Source: JACCYI01 sp963828075 (GTDB lineage Bacteria; Actinomycetota; Thermoleophilia; Solirubrobacterales; Solirubrobacteraceae). Taken from it: DNA of 64,000 nt. The position numbers and the translations under genes are program-made. The notes beneath the pieces were generated by a model, which was given only the letters and a program-made list of their open reading frames with translations, did no database searches and had not been told where the DNA came from. Of the stretch, positions 8,679-16,787 are shown in pieces (position 1 is the stretch's first letter; each line of letters starts with the position of its first letter). The stretch lies in contig CAWHDH010000021.1 in the NCBI GenBank assembly GCA_963828075.1, positions 1,860,001 to 1,924,000 of the forward strand. The letters are read 5' to 3'.

Positions 8679-8702
8679 TGCTTGTTCCCTGCTTGTTCCC
8701 TG
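8679..8702 (+). repeat. Tandem TGCTTGTTCCC repeats beside att site
   Basis: Two perfect head-to-tail 11-mers (8679-8689, 8690-8700) followed by TG. A single related copy, TGCTTGTTTCCTG, lies at 5311-5323. Both lie 42-43 bases from the end of the shared att core, on the same side. Candidate integrase arm-binding sites. Confidence 0.5.
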
Positions 8703-8772
8703 ATCACAAACCCGGCGGGCGCGACGTGCCGAAGAGCGCCGAGTTCTGCCGCGTAGCAGGGGTTTCTTGCCA

Positions 8773-8845
8773 TGGAGCCAGCCGGGATCGAACCGGCGAC
8801 CTCCTGCTTGCAAAGCAGGCGCTCTCCCAGCTGAGCTATGGCCCC
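8773..8845 (-). tRNA. tRNA-Ala (anticodon TGC)
   Basis: A full 73-base cloverleaf reads on the minus strand: acceptor GGGGCCA/TGGCTCC, D arm GCTCAGCTGGGAGAGC, anticodon arm CCTGC-TTTGCAA-GCAGG, T arm GCCGG-TTCGATC-CCGGC, discriminator A. CCA is not encoded. It marks the boundary between the accessory region (its 3' side) and the chromosomal dehydrogenase gene. Confidence 0.96.
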
Positions 8846-8935
8846 TCGGAGTGCGAGTCTAGCCCTCGGAACCGCGGGGCAATCGTGCGGTGAGTGGGTA
8901 CGACGGGTGCACCGCCCCCGAGCGAGGAGACCTGG

Positions 8936-10281
8936 ATGGCCGACGCAACGACGACCGACGCCGGGCAGACGTCCGAGCACGACGAGTCGCCCCGCGAGGC
9001 GAACCGCGACCCCGAGAGCGGGAGCGAGCCGTCGCGCGCGGAGGTCTCCAACTACGAGATCGTCTCGCACTGGTTCGAGCTGGCCGCGGACCGCCTCGGG
9101 GTGGAGGACGACATCCGCGCCGTCCTGCGCTCGGCCTACCGCGAGGTGCAGGTCCAGATCCCGGTCCGCCTGTCGGACGGCCGGCTGCACGTGTTCTCCG
9201 GCTACCGCGTGCAGCACAACGGCGGGCGCGGCCCGTACAAGGGGTGGTGTCCGCTACCACTCGGAGGTCGACCTCGACGAGGTGCGGGCGCTGGCGAGCC
9301 TGATGACGTGGAAGACGGCGATCGTCGGCATCCCGTTCGGCGGCGCGAAGGGCGGCATCAACGTCCCGGCCCACGACTGCACGGAGGCTGAGCTCCAGCA
9401 GATCACGCGGCAGTTCATCGACAAGATCGCGAAGGTCCTGGGGCCGACCCGCGACATCCCGGCGCCGGACGTCAACACCAACGCCCAGGTGATGGCGTGG
9501 ATGATGGACGAGTACGGCAAGCTCCACGGCCACACGCCGGCGATCGTCACCGGCAAGCCGATCGCGCTCGAGGGCTCCTACGGGCGCGAGGCGGCGACCG
9601 GCCGGGGCGTCGTGCACATGTACCGCGAGGCGGCGCCGCAGCTCGGCCTCGAGCCGAAGTCGACGCGCGTGGTGGTGCAGGGCTTCGGCAACGTCGGCTC
9701 GCGGGCGGCGCGGATCATCGCCGACCTCGGCGCCACGGTGATCGGCGCGTCCGACCACCACGGTGCCATCCACTGCGAGAAGGGCATCGACGTCCGCGCG
9801 CTGGCCGACCATGTCCGGGAGGGCGGCAAGGTGACGGAGTTCGACGGCGTCGACGTCATCGGCCCCGACGAGCTGCTCGCGCTCGAGTGCGAGGTGTTCA
9901 TCCCGGCGGCGCTCGGCGGCATGATCCACAAGGGCAACGCGGACACCCTCGACTGCCGGATGATCATCGAGGGGGCCAATTCGCCGACGACGCCGGCGGC
10001 GGACGAGATCCTCACCGACAAGGGCGTCCACATCGTCCCGGACGTGATGGCCAACGCGGGCGGGGTCGGTCGTTTCCTACTTCGAGTGGGTGCAGAACCT
10101 CCAGCACTTCCGGTGGGAGGAGCACGAGGTCAACGAGAAACTCGGGGGGATCATGCGCCGGGCCTACAAGGAGGTCAGCGAGCGGGCCAAGCACGACGAC
10201 GCGACGCTGCGCGAGGCCGCGTTCGAGGTCGGGATCGAGCGGGTGCTCGAGGCGGCCCGGATCCGCGGGTACATCACCTGA
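8936..10281 (+). pseudogene. gdhA: Glu/Leu/Phe/Val dehydrogenase, interrupted by two +1 frameshifts
   Basis: NAD(P)-dependent amino-acid dehydrogenase, most like glutamate dehydrogenase (2-oxoglutarate plus ammonia to glutamate). The pieces are contiguous in three frames: up to GGRGPYKG; from VRYHSEVDL through catalytic GGAKGGINV, PAPDVNTNAQVM, the Rossmann loop GFGNVGS and VPDVMANAGG; then EWVQNLQHFRWEE to the end. An extra T at about 9245 (GGGGTGGTGT for GGGGGGTGT) and an extra G at about 10067 (GTCGGTCG for GTCGTCG) account for both breaks. Nothing else is missing and every motif is conserved, so sequencing error is at least as likely as true inactivation. ATG 8936 has an AGGAGA site 5 bases upstream. 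Confidence 0.85.
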
Positions 10282-10290
10282 CGCAGGGGC

Positions 10291-10354
10291 GTGCCGGAAC
10301 CGGTGGGGGCGTCCCGGGGCAGGGAGGTCACCCCCACCGGGTTCTCTCCGGCAC
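10291..10354 (+). terminator. Long hairpin after gdhA
   Basis: GTGCCGGA...CCGGTGGGGG pairs with CCCCCACCGG...TCCGGCAC to give a stem of roughly 18 pairs with a small bulge, ten bases after the dehydrogenase stop. There is no T-run, so it would be an actinobacterial-type GC hairpin terminator or 3' stabiliser. Confidence 0.6.
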
Positions 10355-10440
10355 ACAGCAATGATCGGCGCGACCCGCGGATGGGTCGAGTCGGAGGGCA
10401 CGCGCTTCGGACGTGTGTCCAGCGCGCGAGTGGCCCACGA

Positions 10441-10947
10441 CTACTTGTCGAAGTCGAAGTCCTTCGGAGGCTTCTGCTCGAACCAGAGCCGGTCGTGCTC
10501 CGGGGTCTCCTGGAGGAACTCGGGCGTCTCCTCGAGGACGTCGTCCCCCTCGGCGGCGAGCGCGTCGGCATCGGGGTCGGGCTGCGGCTCGGGCGGGGGA
10601 GGCGCAGGCGGAGGCGGAGCGGAGGCCGGGGGCGCGGCGTCCTCGAGCCACGGCTCGTCCTGGTAGACGGGCTCGGTGAAGGACTCTTCGGCGGGCGGAG
10701 CGGTGTAGCCGAAGCCCGGTTCCTGGGGAGCGGCGGGCGGCTCCACGGCGGGCTCGTCGGCGACGGACTCGTCGGCGACGGCCGCGGTCGCAGGCGCAGG
10801 ATCGGGAGGAGCCAGCGGCTCGGGCACCTCGCCACGCCGCGGGGGACCCAGCGCCTCCTGCTCCTGGCGGCGCACCTCGTCCTCAGCGGCGCCGTGGCGT
10901 CGCTTCAGTTCAAGGTGCTCGCGGATCGCGTCGTCGAGCAGTCCCAT
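10441..10947 (-). CDS. Acidic, proline-rich protein of unknown function
   Basis: 168 residues. The N-terminus MGLLDDAIREHLELKRRHGA is predicted helical and looks like the conserved signature of the family; the remainder is low complexity, rich in Pro, Glu and Ala (PPPPAPPPPEP), and the end is DRLWFEQKPPKDFDFDK. No membrane segment or catalytic motif is present. It is on the same strand as, and 14 bases downstream of, the GGDEF gene start region. I know of no function; a disordered adaptor or regulator is only a guess. Confidence 0.65.
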   Translation of the reverse strand: MGLLDDAIREHLELKRRHGAAEDEVRRQEQEALGPPRRGEVPEPLAPPDPAPATAAVADESVADEPAVEPPAAPQEPGFGYTAPPAEESFTEPVYQDEPWLEDAAPPASAPPPPAPPPPEPQPDPDADALAAEGDDVLEETPEFLQETPEHDRLWFEQKPPKDFDFDK

Positions 10948-10961
10948 CGACCCCTCGAAGT

Positions 10962-12848
10962 CTACTCGGCTCGGACCGTACGGTTCTTCCCGGCGCGTTT
11001 GGCCCGATACAGCGCCGCGTCCGCCGCGGCGACCAGCGCGGCCTTGTCGGCCTCGCGCACCGGACCCGGCCCGCCCATCGCCGCCGCCCCGAACGACGCG
11101 GTCACCCTGAGCGTCCCGTTGCCGTCGAGCACCGGCAATTCGAGCGCCTCGATCCGCTGACGGACGCGCTCGGCGAACTGGAACGCGCCCTCGAGATCGG
11201 TCTGCGGCAGCGCGACGGCCATCTCCTCCCCGCCGTAGCGTGCGGGCTCATCGATTTCACGGGCCGACTCGCGCAGGACGCGGGCGACCTCGCGCAGGAC
11301 GATGTCGCCCTGGATGTGCCCGTAGGCGTCGTTGACCTGCTTGAAGTTGTCGATGTCGAGCATGACCAGGCCCATGTCGGAGCCGAAGCGCCGCGTCCGC
11401 TCGACCTCGAGCGCCATGACCTCCTGGAAGCGGCGGTGGTTGAAGAGGCCCGTGAGCTCGTCGGTGACCGCCTGGCGCTGCACGGTCTCGTGCAGATCGA
11501 CGTTCTCGATCGAGACGGCGGCCTGGTTCGCGAGGTAGCTGAACAGCTCCTTGTCGGGCTCGGTGAACGGGCGGGTCATCCGGGCGACGGAGATGAGGCC
11601 GAGAATCTCGTCCCCCTCCGAGGCGCGGAGCGGCTGGGCGAGCGCGCAAACGCCGTCGGCCGCCGCCTCGGCCGGCGCGCCGGTGTGCAGCACCTCGGCC
11701 TCGACGAGGTTGACCGCGCCGCGGTGCGCGGCGAGATCGCCGGCGCGGGCGATCTCCGTCAGCGGGCCGCCGCGGGTCTCGCGGACGGTGGCGCGACCGC
11801 AGTCCGCGCCGACGCCGTCGACGGCGGTCTGGACGACGATGTCGAGCAGGGCATCGCGGTCGAGCCCCTTGGCGAACGACTCGCCGACCCGCCGGATCGC
11901 CCCCTGCAGGCGGGCTCGCTCCTGCTGGAGCTCCTTCAGACGCGCCTCGAGCTGGCGGGCCATCGAGTTGAACTCGGATCCGAGGGCCGCGAACTCGTCG
12001 TTGCCCTCGGTCGGCACCTGGATCCCGAAGTCGCCGCGGCCGAGCTGGCGGGCGGCGGTCAGCAGACGCTCGACCTGGGCCTGGAGGGATCGCGAGACCG
12101 TGAGGGCGAACGCGAAGGCGGCGAGCAGGAAGACGATCAGCGCGCCGCCCACCAGGGCGGACGTCGGGGAGAACGGCGATCCTCCGTCTCCGACGTCCGA
12201 CAGCACTCGGATGCGGAGCGGAGGGGATCCGTCGAGGCCCTCCTCCGCGAAGCTCGTCATCTTGTAGTCCGTCTCGCCGACGGTGACGTCGTCGCGCTGG
12301 CCGAGCCCGGCGACGGCCCGGACGTCGCCCTTCAGGCTGGAGGCGAGCACCTGGTCACCCTGGGTGACGACCACTGCGAGGCGCGTCCGCTCGGCCAGGC
12401 GCTTCGCGAACGCCGTGACGTCCGTCCGCGACACCTGCAGCCGTCCGACCGGACGCCGGTTCAGGTCGACGAGCCGGCTCGCCGCGGGTGCCACGACCGT
12501 CGCGCTGCCGACCTCGAAGCGGCCGAGTCCGCGCAGTTCGGCACGAAGCCGCAGCGTGCCGGTCAGGCGCGCGAGCCTTTCGAGCTCGCGCCGGACGGCG
12601 CCGCGATCGCGCGCCGCCACCGCGGCCCCGAGGTCCGGTGCCGATCCGATCGCCTCCGCCGCGCGGACGGCGGCCCGCTCGGCGGTGCGGTAGTCGTCCA
12701 TCGCGACGTTCTGGCCGACACGCAGCGCCGAGTTGGCCTGACCGCCGGCCGAATCCGAGACCAGGCGGAACAGCACCAGCGTCACCGCGATCATCGGCAC
12801 GATCACGATGACGAGAAAGAACAGCGTCAGACGGTTGCGAAAGCTCAT
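10962..12848 (-). CDS. Membrane diguanylate cyclase (sensor, HAMP, GAF, GGDEF)
   Basis: A 628-residue protein that would make cyclic di-GMP from two GTP at the membrane. A first transmembrane helix lies at about 10-30, then an extracytoplasmic sensor of ~200 residues, a second helix at about 230-250 (ALIVFLLAAFAFALTV), HAMP to about 310, a GAF-like domain about 330-455, and GGDEF from about 465. The active-site loop reads ARYGGEEMAVALP, with Met replacing the usual Phe. The inhibitory I-site RxxD is present as REID five residues upstream. One of three GGDEF proteins in this window. No partner gene is obvious, although it overlaps nothing and stands alone. Confidence 0.92.
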   Translation of the reverse strand: MSFRNRLTLFFLVIVIVPMIAVTLVLFRLVSDSAGGQANSALRVGQNVAMDDYRTAERAAVRAAEAIGSAPDLGAAVAARDRGAVRRELERLARLTGTLRLRAELRGLGRFEVGSATVVAPAASRLVDLNRRPVGRLQVSRTDVTAFAKRLAERTRLAVVVTQGDQVLASSLKGDVRAVAGLGQRDDVTVGETDYKMTSFAEEGLDGSPPLRIRVLSDVGDGGSPFSPTSALVGGALIVFLLAAFAFALTVSRSLQAQVERLLTAARQLGRGDFGIQVPTEGNDEFAALGSEFNSMARQLEARLKELQQERARLQGAIRRVGESFAKGLDRDALLDIVVQTAVDGVGADCGRATVRETRGGPLTEIARAGDLAAHRGAVNLVEAEVLHTGAPAEAAADGVCALAQPLRASEGDEILGLISVARMTRPFTEPDKELFSYLANQAAVSIENVDLHETVQRQAVTDELTGLFNHRRFQEVMALEVERTRRFGSDMGLVMLDIDNFKQVNDAYGHIQGDIVLREVARVLRESAREIDEPARYGGEEMAVALPQTDLEGAFQFAERVRQRIEALELPVLDGNGTLRVTASFGAAAMGGPGPVREADKAALVAAADAALYRAKRAGKNRTVRAE

Positions 12849-12940
12849 ACGGCCATCAGTCGGGCGGGAGCCTAGTGCGGGCGCGCCGGGAGGCCCGGGC
12901 CGCCTCGGCGCCCGCGGGGCTACAATCGCCTCTCCATCGC

Positions 12941-13013
12941 GGGGCTATAGCTCAGTTGGGAGAGCGCCTGGATCGCACCCAGGAGGTCGTCGGTTCGAGT
13001 CCGACTAGCTCCA
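12941..13013 (+). tRNA. tRNA-Ala (anticodon CGC)
   Basis: 73-base cloverleaf: acceptor GGGGCTA/TAGCTCC, D arm GCTCAGTTGGGAGAGC, anticodon arm CCTGG-ATCGCAC-CCAGG, T arm GTCGG-TTCGAGT-CCGAC, discriminator A. Fragments of this tRNA type recur at 5.2 and 8.6 kb, and an integrase remnant lies just past its 3' end, so it is a used integration target. Confidence 0.96.
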
Positions 13014-13119
13014 TCGGCCCGTGTTCGACGCAGCAGCGCGGAACGCGGGCTTCCATCGTTCCGGCTGGTCTAGCCATTCGCCGCGTCGGCGCGCACACCA
13101 CGCGCACACGAGGTGCTCT

Positions 13120-13590
13120 TGGCGGCCCGGATCGCCTCCTCGGCCGGCACGCGCGATCGAACGCACGCTTGCGCCAGTTGTCGTACGTCGTCTTCGTCCA
13201 GAGCCGGCCTTCCGGACCGGGGAACACCAGCGCCGTCTCCCCGGGCCGGCCGGACCGCAGCCGCCACGCCAGCAGATCCTCGCGAAGCGGCGCGAGCAGC
13301 CGGACGGTCCGATGCGCCCGCGTCTTCGTGTCGTTCTCCTGGCCGAGCGAGACCGCACGCTGGATGAGAAGCGTGCGCTCGCGCACGTCGCCCCATTGGA
13401 GTGCGAGCGCCTCCTGCGGTCGCAGCCCCGCGTAGGCCAGCACTGACAGCAGCGCCGCGTCCCGCGGGGCGGCGACGCCGCGCATGGCTTCGACGGTCGC
13501 CGGGGCCAGCGGCTTGACCTCCCGCCGCCACGGCCGGGCGATCTTCCGCACCAGGCGCACCTGGGTTGCGGGCGAGCCGACCACCCTCCA
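13120..13590 (-). pseudogene. Tyrosine recombinase/integrase remnant
   Basis: The minus strand encodes the start of an integrase catalytic domain: EVKPLAPATVEAMRG, then LAYAGLRPQEALALQWGDV (with the first catalytic Arg), TKTRAHRTVRLLAPL (core Lys region), and WTKTTYDNWRKRAFDRA. The next block, HxLRHSFA, plus the second Arg and the Tyr nucleophile are absent; the sequence loses similarity as it nears tRNA-Ala(CGC). The N-terminal arm-binding domain is missing too. Its position 3' of the tRNA and its orientation toward it fit a decayed element once integrated there. Confidence 0.75.
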
Positions 13591-13647
13591 CCGCGCGCTG
13601 CAGGACGCTCCCACCTGAACCCGCGGGTGCAGGAGCAGGTGATCCCG

Positions 13648-13770
13648 ATGACCGGCGGCAAGAAGGGCAAGCCCAAGACGATCAAGAAGTCGCAGTACGC
13701 GGACGGCCACTCGGTGAACCGCGGGCAGCGGTCCGATACCAGCGCGTTCCGCGCGCGCGAGCTCCGCTAG
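13648..13770 (+). CDS. Small basic protein (40 aa), unknown
   Basis: A 40-codon frame beginning MTGGKKGKPKTIKKSQYADG and ending AFRARELR, Lys/Arg-rich with no hydrophobic segment. AGGAG lies 12 bases before the ATG; an in-frame GTG at 13639 is an alternative start. The amino-acid composition is unlike an out-of-frame shadow, and nothing else is credible at this position. It lies between the integrase remnant and the siderophore operon. Function unknown; possibly not expressed. Confidence 0.45.
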   Translation: MTGGKKGKPKTIKKSQYADGHSVNRGQRSDTSAFRARELR

Positions 13771-13821
13771 CACGCCTGGGCGGATCGACGGGCCGCCCGC
13801 CAGGGAGCGGGCGGCTGCGTA

Positions 13822-13859
13822 TTAGGGCACCCTAACTCAGTGGTGTTAGGGTGCCCTAA
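13822..13859 (+). promoter_or_regulatory. Paired 14-bp palindromic operators upstream of siderophore uptake operon
   Basis: TTAGGGCACCCTAA at 13822-13835 and its perfect reverse complement TTAGGGTGCCCTAA at 13846-13859, with starts 24 bp apart. The second ends two bases before the first ATG of the operon, so it must overlap the promoter or the 5' mRNA end. The same pair occurs at 19499-19537. Metal-responsive repression by a DtxR/IdeR- or Fur-like protein is the natural reading, but the sequence is not a standard iron box. Confidence 0.8.
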
Positions 13860-13861
13860 CT

Positions 13862-14917
13862 ATGGCGGTTGCAGTCGGGGTTGAACGACGGTCCAGGGGC
13901 GGAGCGGCGTCCGTCCTGGCGACCGATCGCGCGCGCACCGCCGGACTGGCCGCGGGCGTCGGTGCCGTGGTGGCGGGCGCGTTGGCCTCGCTGGCGGTGG
14001 GCGCGCTCGACGTCCCGCTCGGCGAGGTCGTCGCCGCGTTCACCGCGTTCGACGACTCCGACCGGCACGTCGTCGTGACCGAGTTGCGGCTTCCCCGTAC
14101 CGAGGTGGGCCTGCTCGTCGGCGGGGCGCTCGGCGCGGCCGGGGCGCTGATGCAGGGCGTGACCCGGAACCCGCTGGCCGAGCCGGGCATTCTCGGCATC
14201 AACGCCGGCGCCGCGTTCGCCGTCGTGCTCGCGATCTTCCTCCTCGGCGTGTCGTCGATCACGGCCTATGCGGCGTTCGCGCTCGCGGGCGCCGCGGCCG
14301 CCGCCGTCGCGGTCTATGTCCTCGGCGCGTCGGGCCGTGACGGTGCGACGCCGATCAAGCTCGCGCTCGCCGGCGCGGTGCTGACCGCGCTGCTCGTCTC
14401 GCTGACGAGCGCAGTCCTCGTCTTCGACGCGCAGACGATCGACGAGTTCCGGTTCTGGATCGTGGGATCGATCGCCGGCCGGGACCAGGCGGTGGTGCTC
14501 GGCGTCCTGCCGTTCATCCTCGGTGGGCTCGTCCTGGCGCTCGCCGCCGGGCGCTGGCTCAATGCCCTGGCGCTCGGCGATGACGTCGCGCGCTCGCTCG
14601 GGCAGCGGGTCGGGCGGGTCCGTGCGCTCGCGGCGGTGGCCTTCGTGCTCTGCGCCGGCGGCGCCGTCGCGGCCGCGGGGCCGATCGCGTTCGTGGGGCT
14701 GACCGTTCCGCACGTCGCCCGGGCGCTGGTCGGCGCCGACTACCGCTGGATCGTGCCGTACAGCATCGTGCTCGGGTCGCTCCTGCTGCTCGCCGCCGAC
14801 GTCACCGGTCGCGTCGTGGCACGGCCGGCCGAGGTCGAGGTCGGGATCGTCACGGCCGTCCTCGGCGCCCCTGTGTTCATCTGGCTGGTGCGCCGCGGGA
14901 AGCTGGCGGAGCTGTGA
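13862..14917 (+). CDS. FecCD-family ABC permease (first subunit)
   Basis: A 351-residue inner-membrane permease with about ten hydrophobic helices. Family marks: LRLPRTEVGLLVGGALGAAG, then QGVTRNPLAEPGILGINAG (the conserved LARNPLA..LG.. region) and GPIAFVGLTVPHVAR near residue 280. It forms a heterodimeric channel with the next gene for an iron-siderophore or similar metal complex. The ATG directly follows the operator, so translation from a leaderless or very short-leader mRNA is likely. It overlaps the next gene by 4 bases. Confidence 0.93.
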   Translation: MAVAVGVERRSRGGAASVLATDRARTAGLAAGVGAVVAGALASLAVGALDVPLGEVVAAFTAFDDSDRHVVVTELRLPRTEVGLLVGGALGAAGALMQGVTRNPLAEPGILGINAGAAFAVVLAIFLLGVSSITAYAAFALAGAAAAAVAVYVLGASGRDGATPIKLALAGAVLTALLVSLTSAVLVFDAQTIDEFRFWIVGSIAGRDQAVVLGVLPFILGGLVLALAAGRWLNALALGDDVARSLGQRVGRVRALAAVAFVLCAGGAVAAAGPIAFVGLTVPHVARALVGADYRWIVPYSIVLGSLLLLAADVTGRVVARPAEVEVGIVTAVLGAPVFIWLVRRGKLAEL

Positions 14918-15966
14918 GCGCGGGCCGCGTCAGCGTGCGCACGCGCGCGATCTCGCTGCGCCTCGACGTCCGGGTGCTGGCCAGCTTCGCGGCGATCTGC
15001 GCGGCGACGGCGTTCGCCTTCATCCTGGAGGTCGGGCGCGGCGAGTACCCGATCGCGCCGCTCGACGTCCTCGCCACGCTCGCCGGCACGGGGGACGCGG
15101 CGACCGAGTTCATCGTGCTCGACCTGCGTCTGCCGCGGGCGCTGACGGCGCTGCTCGCCGGGGTCGCGCTCGGCGTCGCGGGCGCGATCTTCCAGGACCT
15201 GGCCCGCAACCCGCTGGTCGCGCCCGACGTCATCGGGATCAGCAGCGGCGCGTCGCTCGCAGGGATCGCTGTGATCGTCCTCGGCGGCGGCGGGGGCGGT
15301 GCGGTGTCGGTGTCGCTCGCCGCGCTGGCGGGTGCGCTGGTCACCGGGGCACTGCTCTACGCGCTGGCGTGGCACAACGGCATCCGCGGCTACCGGCTCG
15401 TGCTGGTCGGTATCGGGCTGGCCGCGCTGATGCAGGCCGGGATCTCCTACGTGCTGACGCGCGGGCGGCTCTTCGAGGTGCAGCAGGCGTACGTGTGGCT
15501 CGTCGGCTCGCTGAACGGGCGCGGCTGGGAGCACGTCTGGCCGCTCGCGATCGCGGTCGCCGCGCTGCTCCCTCTGGGTCCCGTCCTCGGCCGCTCGCTC
15601 GAGTCGCTCCAGCTCGGCGACGACGTGGCCCGGGCGCTGGGTGTCAGGGTCGAGCGGGCTCGCATCGCGCTCCTCGCCGTCGCGATCGCGCTCACCGGCC
15701 TGGCGGTGTCGGCGACCGGGCCGATCGCGTTCGTCGCGTTCATCGCTCCCCACGTCGCCCGCCGCGTCGGGCGCTCCGTCGCGCCGGCGGCGGTCCTGCC
15801 GCTCGCGGGCGCCTGCGGCGCGCTCCTCGTGCTCGCCGCCGACGTCATCGGGCGGCAGCTGTTCCCGCCGACCGAGATCCCGGTCGGGATCGTCACCGGC
15901 ATCATCGCCGCTCCGTACTTCCTGTACCTGCTGCGGCGTGCCAACCAGCTGGGGGTCACAGGATGA
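14914..15966 (+). CDS. FecCD-family ABC permease (second subunit)
   Basis: 350 residues, same fold as the preceding permease, with about ten helices. Conserved blocks: DLRLPRALTALLAGVALG, QDLARNPLVAPDVIGISSGA and GPIAFVAFIAPHVARR. GTG 14914 overlaps the preceding stop (GTGA), showing translational coupling. It partners the first permease and the ATPase that follows. Confidence 0.93.
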   Translation: MSAGRVSVRTRAISLRLDVRVLASFAAICAATAFAFILEVGRGEYPIAPLDVLATLAGTGDAATEFIVLDLRLPRALTALLAGVALGVAGAIFQDLARNPLVAPDVIGISSGASLAGIAVIVLGGGGGGAVSVSLAALAGALVTGALLYALAWHNGIRGYRLVLVGIGLAALMQAGISYVLTRGRLFEVQQAYVWLVGSLNGRGWEHVWPLAIAVAALLPLGPVLGRSLESLQLGDDVARALGVRVERARIALLAVAIALTGLAVSATGPIAFVAFIAPHVARRVGRSVAPAAVLPLAGACGALLVLAADVIGRQLFPPTEIPVGIVTGIIAAPYFLYLLRRANQLGVTG

Positions 15967-16787
15967 GCGGGGAGGGACTGCGCGCGGACGGCGTGACCCT
16001 GGCCTACGGCGAGCTCGAGGTCATCCACGCGCTGGACCTCCCGGTCCCGCGCGGCGCGATCACCGCGATCGTCGGGGCCAACGGCTGCGGCAAGTCGACG
16101 TTGCTGCGGGCGCTGGCGCGGCTCATGCGCCCGCGGACGGGCGCCGTGCTGCTCGACGGCCAGCAGATCGGCGGGCTCCCGACGAAGGCCGTCGCCAAGC
16201 GCCTGGGGATCCTCCCCCAGTCCCCCGTCGCGCCCGAGGGCCTGACGGTCGAGGACCTCGTCGCCCGCGGCCGGTATCCGCACCAGCGGCTCTTCCGGCA
16301 CTGGTCGGCGCAGGACGCGCGCGTGGTGGACGCGGCACTCGGGGCGACCGCGCTGAGCGAGCTGCGCGATCGGCCGGTCGACGAGCTCTCGGGCGGCCAG
16401 CGCCAGCGCGCATGGATCGCGATGACGCTCGCCCAGGAGACCGAGATCCTGCTGCTCGACGAACCGACGACGTTCTTGGACCTGGCGCACCAGATCGAGG
16501 TGCTCGACCTGCTGACCGGGCTCGTCGCCGATCACGCGCGCACGGTGGTGATGGTGCTGCACGACGTCAACCAGGCGTGCCGCTACGCCGACCACCTCGT
16601 CGCCATGTGCGACGGCCGGATCCATGCCGCCGGCGCCCCCGGCGAGATCGTCGACGCCGACCTCATCCAGCACGTGTTCGGGCTCACCGCCCACGTCGTT
16701 GAGGACCCGGTGACCGGGACGCCGCTGTGCGTCCCGGCGCACCCGCGCCGCCACACCCGCTCCCCCGTCCTGAAGGAGGCATCGTGA
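15963..16787 (+). CDS. Siderophore ABC transporter ATP-binding protein (FepC-like)
   Basis: 274 residues. Walker A is GANGCGKST (about residue 40), the Q-loop region is LGILPQSPVAPEGLTVEDLV, the signature is LSGGQRQRAWIAMTLAQ (about 145), Walker B is ILLLDEPTTFLDLAHQ, and the switch His is in VLHDVNQACRYADH. ATG 15963 overlaps the previous stop by 4 bases. It energises the FecCD pair. The 5' end of the following lipoprotein gene overlaps its stop. Confidence 0.95.
   Translation: MSGEGLRADGVTLAYGELEVIHALDLPVPRGAITAIVGANGCGKSTLLRALARLMRPRTGAVLLDGQQIGGLPTKAVAKRLGILPQSPVAPEGLTVEDLVARGRYPHQRLFRHWSAQDARVVDAALGATALSELRDRPVDELSGGQRQRAWIAMTLAQETEILLLDEPTTFLDLAHQIEVLDLLTGLVADHARTVVMVLHDVNQACRYADHLVAMCDGRIHAAGAPGEIVDADLIQHVFGLTAHVVEDPVTGTPLCVPAHPRRHTRSPVLKEAS

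Noticed and set aside
12952..13120. Apparent protein end MELVGLEPTTSWVRSRRSPN continuing the integrase
   Set aside because: It is the antisense reading of tRNA-Ala(CGC); this peptide type is a known artefact of frames running through tRNA genes.
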